From Straminergon stramineum (taxonomy: Eukaryota > Streptophyta > Bryopsida > Hypnales > Calliergonaceae): a DNA stretch of 64,000 nucleotides. How positions within the stretch are numbered: position 1 is the stretch's first letter; each line of letters starts with the position of its first letter. Below, in pieces: positions 57,092 to 64,000 of this stretch. The stretch lies in the NCBI GenBank assembly GCA_963920665.1, contig OY987265.1, positions 22,759,001 to 22,823,000 of the forward strand, read 5' to 3'. Under the pieces are notes generated by a model. It was not told where the DNA came from. It did no database searches and saw only the letters and a list, made by a program, of their open reading frames with translations. The position numbers and the translations under genes are program-made.

Positions 57092-58761
57092 TTGGAAAGC
57101 GAGCTTAAGGTGGTAAGTGTCACTAAAGGGCGCGACAGATGAAGACTTGGTGGAGCCCAAGAAGAAGGTGGCCACACCCAAGGTGAAGAGACCAATAGCC
57201 CCTTCTCCAGCACTTCACCCAAGGTGCAAGAGCATGATCAACCCTTGGAAGAGCAAGAGGAGCCCCGTTATCCAACAAGGACCCGCAAGCCCCTTGGAGA
57301 TTGGTGGCTGAATCACATTCTTCCTCCACAACATGAAGAACAAGCCAATGTGGCTTTCCTTGGAGATCCATCCAGACTTGGAGAGGTGTTGCGTTGTGAA
57401 GATGCAAGCAAGTAGGAGTTGGCCATGCAAGAGGAGTACAAGGCCCTCATTGCCAAGGGCACATGGGAACTTGTTGCCCTTCCTCCTAAGAGGTCAAGTG
57501 TAGGTTGCAAGTGGGTTTTCTCCACCAAGAGGGATGCTTTGGGGCACATTGTGAGGTACAAGGCAAGGCTGGTTGCCAAGGGGTTCTCCCAAGCGGAAGG
57601 GATGGACTTCAATGAGACATTTGTCCCCGTTGCTAAATTTAGCACCATTCAGTGCATTGTGGCTCTAGGGGCAGCCATGGACTTGGAGATGCACCAAATG
57701 GACGTCAAGACGGCTTTTCTCAACCCCAAGCTAGAGGAGGTCATCTACATGGATTAGCCCCAAGGTTTTGTGCAAGAAGGCCAAGAGCATCTCAAATGTA
57801 AGTTGAAGAAGGCCCTCCCCGGGCTAAAGCAATCCGGGAGGACATGGTATAGGGATATTGATGGCATGTTTGCAAGGAAGGGCTTCCAAAGAGGAAATAC
57901 TGATCACTCTTTGTACATCATGCAAAGTAGTGAGCATTTGATGATTGTGATTCTATATGTGGATGATCTGATCCTCATTGCAAGTGACATGACCAAGATG
58001 CTTGAAGTGAAGGCCATGCCTCAGAAGGAGTATGAGATGACGGATCTTGGAGAATTGAGCTATTGTCTTGGGGTGGAGTTCAAGAGGGATAGGGCTACCC
58101 GCACCATCACCATGAGCCAACACAAGTACCTTGAAGAGATTTTGAAGAGGTTCAACATGGAGGAGTGCAAAGCCATAGGTACACCCCTTGACACTCATGA
58201 GAAGTTGCCCAAGCTCACGGATGCTGATTTTGAGGAGGTGAAGGCTGAAATGCAAGGTGTGCTTTACAAGGCAGCCGTGGGTTGTTTGATGTATGCCATG
58301 GTGGCTACAAGGCTTGATTTGGCCTTCCCGGTGAGTGTTGTGAGTCAACACATGTCCAAGTATGGCCCTAAGCATTGGGCAGCGGTCAAGAGGGTGATGA
58401 GGTACCTTCAAGGCACACTTGGCTTGGAGTTGCAACTAGGAGGTGCTGAAGTAAGTTTGCATGGGTATTGTGATGTGGATTGGGCGGGTGATGAGGGGGA
58501 TAGAAGATCCACCACCGGCTATGTGTTCAAGCTTGGAGTGGGTGCCATTTCATGGAATTCCAAGAGGCAGCCCACCACAGCTCTTTCTACAATGGAGGCG
58601 GAGTACATGGCCATGAGCCATTGCACTAAGGAGGCCATTTGGCTAAGGCAGCTCTTGGCTGATGTTGGCCTTGTGCAAGAGAGGAGCACACAAATTTTGT
58701 GTGACAACCAAGGGGCCATTGCTTTGGCCAAGAATCCCACCCACCACTCTTGGACCAAGCA
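57092..58761 (+). pseudogene. Second copy of copia reverse transcriptase plus RNase H (probable assembly duplicate)
   Basis: 57092-58656 repeats 55328-56891 base for base wherever I compared them, including both nonsense codons and the last 46 bp of solo LTR B, except for one extra base near 58555. The copy continues past the point where the first one stops, through the RNase H motifs SWNSKRQPTTALSTMEAEY and LCDNQGAIALAKNP, and ends at the LTR inserted at 58762 (HHSWTKH). An independent element would not begin inside a solo LTR at the same breakpoint, so this is best read as the true continuation of the element with an overlapping contig end left unmerged. Confidence 0.85.
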
Positions 58762-59863
58762 TGTCGCGCCCTTTAGTGACACTTACCACCTTAAGCTCGC
58801 TTTCCAAACACTTAACACCTTAGTGCCACTAAGGTTCACGCTCTCCTAACACTACACATGCCACGTACCCACAATGTTAGGTTCCACCTCAAGTCACGAG
58901 GTTCCCTATTCCTCCGTGACTCTCAATCCTTTTCCTTCCAATACTTAACTCCCACAAGACACCGGGCATGTCATTTGATGACATGGGGTGGAACTTCCAT
59001 TGATGTCCAAGCACTCGGTGAGGCACTACTCCCACTGGTGCTCACCACCCTTGAATGGGACCCAACTCCCCACTAGGCCCAACCCAACTCATTTCGGGAC
59101 TCATTAATCGGGACTCACCAAACGGGACTCACACCATGGCCTAATGTGGAGTGGGACACCACCCAACCGGTATCAAGGAGTGCACAAGCACTCCATGGTA
59201 ACACACAAGTGGTAGTCAGGCTCCAACACTAGCGTCACCACCCGGGGCCACTTAGGCTCACCATGGCACCATCCGGGAGTGAGGAGGGAGACCACCCCTC
59301 CTCATAGTACTCTCTGCGGGATTCGGCAGACCCCCCCTTGTATGTCAAAGGGAACTCCCAAAACCACTTTGGTTTTGGAAGACCACCCCGTTTCTCCCGA
59401 TTCGCGCTGGTTTGGGACTCCCGAACTTCCACCCGGCATAACTTTGCGGTCCGGGATCCAAATCGTACATGCGACCCCATTTTCGACATTTACGCGACGC
59501 GTAGATGCCGATGGACTACTCACTTGCTCCATTCGGACAAGTACTCGCAAAGTTATTGCCCTCCAAAGATTCGGGACTCTCCTGGCGCGACAAGGACACC
59601 CCCCAACTTTGAACGCCCATAACTTTTGACTCGCATGTCCAAATCACGCGTTCTTTGGACGGCTAGAAGCGTCTTCTCAAGACCTTTCCAAGCATGTATC
59701 ACACGCCCCCAAATTCATCCGGATCAGAGCGCTAACACGCTCTGATCGCTCGGGACTCCTAGTCCCCCTCACCTCATCTCTTGCAAGGCTTCGGGAGTCA
59801 CACCCAATGTCCCCCTTGCTCACCAAGGTGGCACGGGCATGCCTTGTGATGAGGGTCGTGACA
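58762..59863 (-). mobile_element. Solo LTR, copy C (1102 bp), inverted, inside RNase H
   Basis: Reads TGTCGCGCCC...GGTCGTGACA on the plus strand, so it is inverted relative to copies A and B. Its own duplication is AAGCA (58757-58761 and 59864-59868). It interrupts the RNase H codons between WTKH and IDVQYHF. Open frames in it are mirror images of those in copy B. Confidence 0.88.
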
Positions 59864-60048
59864 AAGCACATTGATGTGCAATACCATTTCATTCGTGAAA
59901 GAGTGGAGGCTGAGGTGATTGAGCTCAAGTATATGCCTACTCAAGCTATGGTTGCTGATGTGCTGACCAAGGCTCTTGGGAAGCCCGAACACCTTAACCT
60001 GATTGAGAAGATGGGCCTTCGAGCCTTTGACCACTCTCAAAGTGGGAG
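59864..60048 (+). pseudogene. C-terminal end of copia RNase H and polypurine tract
   Basis: After removal of copy C with one AAGCA, the frame continues IDVQYHFIRERVE, then YMPTQAMVADVLTKAL, the conserved end of copia RNase H. The polypurine tract AAAGTGGGAG (60039-60048), which primes plus-strand DNA synthesis, abuts the 3' LTR. Confidence 0.88.
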
Positions 60049-60294
60049 TGTTGAAGAACATGTACATAGTCGTGTAGATAGTGTACATTCAGCCCTAAGA
60101 GTAGTATTAGACTCTTAGTCAAACTTAGAGTCTATTGGGTGTTGCTTGTAGTCAAAGGCAGCCCAAGGTTTTTAGTTATCCCACATGGTTTGTGGATAAC
60201 TAGTGAAAGGCTTTTAGCTTATGTTCAGCCCACACATGGGCCTTGGTATCTTCTACCATCTAAGTAAAGCCTTTCTCCCATTTAAAACTCAATA
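60049..60294 (+). repeat. 3' LTR of copia element (246 bp)
   Basis: Same length as the 5' LTR, with about seven differences. It is followed by the GTAGT duplication at 60295-60299. Confidence 0.92.
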
Positions 60295-60299
60295 GTAGT

Positions 60300-62306
60300 G
60301 ACAACTGCAAGGTTGTTATTTCAAGCACATTTCTCGACAAATCTTTCAACAAGAGCTTTCCTCCAAGAAGAAGTTATTGATAAGGCACTTGGTCTCATTC
60401 ATTAAGCACATCTACTAGGATTTAAGGCATGAACCCCTTGATGCCTAAGTCTTCTATTAAATTTCTGCATATTGTTGCTTATATCTTTATAAATATATAT
60501 TATCTACCTCAATTTCATCAAATTCATCATATTGACAGTGTGAGTGGTTTTCAAAAAATCAAGCATTGGTTTGGATGAATGAGAAATCTTGTGGTAAAAG
60601 AAGCCTTTAGAACCTCTTTGTTCATCGTCGAAGTTGGACGTTGGAGGGCTAAGGGGCTAAATTTGTAGTTGCACAGTTTCTTCTCCTACTTGGCATGAAG
60701 TTTGGCCAAGTAAGGGCCTCCCGCCATGTGCGTCGAGCTAGTAGAAAAAGCACTAAAAGACAAGAAGTGAACATTGATTGTCTGCCGGCCTCGCTAAGTC
60801 GAGAAGTCAGATTTGAAAGGTCACCAATATCGGTGGACAAGCCTATTGGTGGAGATTGGTCCACTTGATGGGAATCATTACGTGTCTAATTTTCACTGGA
60901 TCTCTCCCCACCCACCTGGTCCACATAGCACTATAATTTCTTTTTGACACTGTAGCTTCCCTGCAGAACTTTGCCAGCCCGACTCACATGGCAGGAGGCC
61001 CTAAGGACCATGCACAAGGCTTTGACATGCTTTCTCCTCTGTTGCCAAAAATCAAGATGCACTCCGACCAGCATCTTGAAACCTACACGCAGAATCTCTG
61101 AATCTCCTTCCCGCTTTCCCTTCTCTCCACTCTCAAGAGCCAAGCGAGGAGAGAACTCAAGACGCAGGAGTATGCCATTCACAACAAGAGAGCAAGTGAG
61201 GGAAGTGTGTACGAAATGGGAGGTCGAAATGAGAAAATGCCAGCACCCGCGCACACACAGAACCGCACTCTCCGGAGTTCCTTCGAAATCTCGCCTCAGC
61301 CTCCGACCCTGGACAGATCATGATTTCTGTATTGGAGTTAGGGACAAAGACAGGCCTTATCTGGGTGCCATGATGGGGTACATAACGTCTCGCGATTTTA
61401 GGGTAGCAGTCGGAAGAGATGCTATTTCTGTCACTGGGAAGCTGGAAAGAAAAAGGTTATTTGTAGGCAAAAGAATTGCACAATTAGGGGGGTAGAACTT
61501 TAGAAGTCGGTCAACTCCACAGATGGCTGTGATTCTAGGGTGGCGGATTATTTTCCGAAGAATTGAAAGGAAAAGAAAGAGACAGACGTGGTCTAGTTGG
61601 GAGGAATCGGCAGGAAAAAGCAAAAGCAAAAGGACGGAGGGGCGTGAAGGCGGGAGGGAGCGGGGGGAGCGCGGCAGTAGTAGCCACTGAAGTTGGCGAG
61701 TCAATTGCTCGCCATTTCTGTAGCCAGGCTCGAGAATTGGCACTATTTGTATCATGTATATTTGTGAGTATCATACACGGGTACCAAGTTTGCAGTAATT
61801 GTTTACCCCTATTCCTCTCCTGTTGCGCAGATGCCGGTTTAGTTCGGTGTAGAAGTCAACTGGACATTGACCACGATGAGGAAACCAGTTCGCGCTTGGA
61901 GCTATCAACAAGAGCATTCCATGACACTCTGACAACTATCCCCTAATCTGCCAGTCGAATATGTAGCCTCACTGTACTAACACGGAAAATGTACAAAAAA
62001 TGTACCGCTGTGTTGCAGCGAGTTCTTCACATCTTGGTCCCAACCTAGGCCGATTGTGGAACGATTTCCAAACAAAAATATGCTTGAAGTGACCTCCGAT
62101 CACGTCGTTTGTCCCACACGTTCCATTTCAAATCTCGAAGTCCTGCCAAAGGAGGATGTTGTTGCCAGAGCATTAGAAGACGAGGACAACAATAGTACTA
62201 CAAGTCTACAGCATGCCACACCAGAAAATTCGTAGGATTCAACAGAGAGAGATCATGATTATCAAATGCGCACCTGACGGAATGATTGAACAGGATTGTC
62301 GTCAGA
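60300..62306. other. No convincing gene
   Basis: The first 250 bp continue the sequence interrupted by the copia element. A GC-richer block at 60970-61950 has frames on both strands, the longest at 60971-61495 on the plus strand (174 codons, Arg/Ser-rich). None has a recognisable domain or a matching splice pattern, so no gene is called. Confidence 0.4.
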
Positions 62307-62507
62307 TTAGCCCACGTACGGTCCTTGGACATACAACGGCACAAAGAATCCGCACAACGTGATGCCTGCTTGCATGGAATGGTGCACCGCGGCCACCGCG
62401 CCGAATACCAACATGTCCAGCCATGGCGCAGAAGACGCCCTGCTCACTAACCGACCCAACCAGTTCACCGCCAGCGCCACCAGGATCGGACCACTCATAA
62501 TCGCCAT
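62307..62507 (-). CDS. Candidate small membrane protein, 66 aa
   Basis: ATG at 62507-62505 opens MAIMSGPILVALAVNW and ends at TAA 62309-62307. Two hydrophobic stretches (about residues 6-22 and 31-58) suggest one or two membrane helices. The codons are GC-rich compared with the AT-rich surroundings, and a purine-rich leader precedes the start on the minus strand. The frame is open 15 codons further upstream without an ATG. I do not recognise the family. It could be one exon of a longer gene or a chance frame; the opposite strand is open over the same bases. Confidence 0.35.
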   Translation of the reverse strand: MAIMSGPILVALAVNWLGRLVSRASSAPWLDMLVFGAVAAVHHSMQAGITLCGFFVPLYVQGPYVG

Positions 62508-63168
62508 CCTTGTAACCAAGCTCGAACACTTAGCAACCAAGCTAAGCTTCAACCTCGTCTCTTTTCACCAATATTTCCACTTGCAATCAGTTCGACGACC
62601 TCTCGATCTCCCACAGAGACAGACGGAAGGGAAGCAGGTCTCTCCTTCGCAGAGGAGAGCACCCCCGTCCACTTGGCAAGAGAATTTCAGGGGATTTTAA
62701 GGTGCTTACTGTAGGTTTCTAGCCACTCAGCTGCTGCAAGTGGGGTAGCATAAGTTACTGTACTGTACATGGAGTTGGCACCATGGTCCAGTAATAAAGC
62801 GGTGGAAGAGGCATTCCGCAGACTAAGAGAGCATATTGGTTGCAGTTTTTTGTTTTTTTTCCTGGCGATTTGTCGCTTCTGTCAGACGATTCTAGCCTGC
62901 CTAGATCAATCCCGCCATAAATGCGCCAACAGTGTGAGAGGATTCAAGGATGGCAAGACTCTACTGTACAGTACAGTTTCCAAAAAACATGCTGACTGGT
63001 TGAAAGGATGTGTTGAACGTGCTTTTGTGAAGATGCTTTGGCTGAGTCTGGGCCCCTCCCCAATTTTTGTTGTACAGTACTCATGCTCAGTCGTGGACGG
63101 ATACTGATGCATGGCCAAGCTGGAAACAGAGAAACAACAGAAATAGTGTGATGTGAAGTAAGCTTGCT
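62508..63168. other. Non-coding flank
   Basis: Upstream side of the small ORF, with GA-rich leader-like sequence to about 62660. Short palindromic GTACAGTAC-type repeats occur near 62758, 62964 and 63073. No gene seen. Confidence 0.35.
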
Positions 63169-63398
63169 TTAACCCTTGAACGCCGGGCTGGTGACCGTGG
63201 AAATCAGGCATTTTTGGAACCGTGTGACATCATCTACTTTAAAAAAATCAAGAATAATCATTGGGAGTCAAACTACTATTGAAGATCTTCCCTTATCACC
63301 CCTAATTCTGAGGATGAATAGTTGCAATTCTGTCCTATATAGGAGAATTCCTTGTCATTCATCAAACGAAAACGTCTACCTCGGTATTTAGGGGTTAA
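63169..63398. mobile_element. Short TTAA-type element, 230 bp
   Basis: TTAACCCTTGAACGCC at the left and GGTATTTAGGGGTTAA at the right. TTAA stands at both edges, and the inverted similarity is limited to about the first 8-12 bases. The left interior (GTGACCGTGGAAATCA; GTCAAACTACTATTGAAGA) recurs at 63860-64000, showing that both belong to one family. Confidence 0.5.
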
Positions 63399-63859
63399 GC
63401 TTAGTACGGGAGAGAAATGGAAATCATTGCGTTGGTGGCATGCTCATTGGGGTGGTGCATCAAATTCGTGCACAGTTCTCACAATCGAAAACGAATTTGG
63501 ATAATCTAACTTCTATACCTTGGTTAGGTTGTTTTCTTTTGTTTGTTATGGTGAGATCTCCTAGACCGGCGTCTCTTGGTCGCATTCTTCATACCATCGG
63601 AAAGCCTTCTGGAAGGAGGGTGCACATACTTTGTTTCATGAAGTTTGAACCTATGGTGTGAAAGTTATTGAATTTTGAAGATTTTACAAATCAAAAAATG
63701 AGAAAATTATTTTTACTGCAATTTTGGTTGTGGCAATAATACTAGGCACATTAGTATTATATGAAGGGCATAATGTAGTGACAAGTTTTCATCCTTTTGG
63801 ATGTTCTTGTGCTCATCCTTATACATTATCATTCAAAATTGGAATGCACTCCAGTGAAC

Positions 63860-64000
63860 TTAATCCTTAAAGGATGAGCTGATCACCATGGAAATCATTT
63901 GTTTTGTTACATTTGAATTGTTGGATTAAAATAATCCAAAAGCATGCACTAAAAGTCAAACTACTATAGAAGACTTCCCCTTTTCACACAAAATTTGGAG
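63860..64000. mobile_element. Left part of a second TTAA-type element, cut by the window end
   Basis: Starts TTAATCCTTAAAGGATGAGC. GCTGATCACCATGGAAATCA and GTCAAACTACTATAGAAGA align with the interior of 63169-63398. The right end lies beyond the window. Confidence 0.45.

Larger units (their letters stand above)
50752..60294 (+). mobile_element. Ty1-copia LTR retrotransposon with nested solo LTRs and an assembly duplication
   Basis: Bounded by 246-bp LTRs and a 5-bp GTAGT duplication. The domain order GAG, zinc knuckle, protease, integrase, reverse transcriptase, RNase H is that of Ty1-copia. Two solo LTRs (54272-55373 and 58762-59863) interrupt it, and a 200-N gap is flanked by a 1.56-kb repeated stretch. 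Subtracting the two insertions with one duplication each (2 x 1107 bp) and the 1764-bp offset leaves 5565 bp, normal for the superfamily. The coding frame is broken by nonsense codons and a frameshift, so the element is inactive. It inserted just right of the ~600-bp tandem repeat. Confidence 0.93.

Noticed and set aside
57092..58761. A second, independent copia element
   Set aside because: It starts inside the same solo LTR at a placeholder gap, shares both nonsense codons, and completes the first copy; contig overlap is simpler.
60971..61946. Plus-strand frames of 174 and 127 codons and minus-strand frames opposite
   Set aside because: No domain, no conserved motif, frames open on both strands, low-complexity Arg/Ser/Gly composition.

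Overview
This is a repeat-rich window from a plant nuclear genome. The evidence is plant-type CACTA (En/Spm) and Ty1-copia transposons, spliced transposase genes, and one plant-specific AP2/ERF transcription factor gene. A non-flowering land plant is plausible because the AP2 domain is divergent and the repeats are unfamiliar, but the sequence does not settle the lineage. I see no rRNA, tRNA or CRISPR array. Most open frames are shadows or decayed transposon pieces.

Left part (1-39.5 kb). This holds two related CACTA-type gene sets. The first (about 2.4-15.7 kb) has a TNP2-type transposase on the minus strand and an En/Spm-associated gene on the plus strand. Both are riddled with in-frame stops, and I could not find the element's ends. 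The second is a complete element (16598-30175) with matching CACTA termini and a 3-bp AAG target duplication. Its two genes diverge from a central region that carries direct repeats. A 1.14-kb solo LTR sits inside it. From 30.2 to 39.4 kb nothing is recognised except a small TATA-preceded ORF (33.2 kb) and a degenerate tandem repeat (34 kb). A short AT-rich tract at 39.45-39.56 kb marks a change in composition.

Middle part (39.5-50.7 kb). The one convincing host gene, an AP2/ERF transcription factor (44206-45810), lies here. A duplicated leader precedes it. Around it is a family of short elements bounded by TTAA and terminal inverted repeats beginning CCCCTAA, possibly piggyBac-like MITEs; more copies occur at 63.2 and 63.9 kb. 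A ~600-bp tandem repeat lies at 49-50.4 kb.

Right part (50.7-64 kb). A Ty1-copia element (50752-60294) has 246-bp LTRs and a GTAGT target duplication. It is interrupted by two identical, oppositely oriented 1102-bp solo LTRs of the same family as the one in the CACTA element, each with its own 5-bp duplication. A 200-N gap is flanked by a near-identical 1.56-kb repeat that is most simply an unmerged contig overlap. Removing the two LTR insertions and this duplication leaves 5565 bp, an ordinary copia size. Beyond the element, a candidate 66-residue membrane protein ORF lies at 62.3-62.5 kb.
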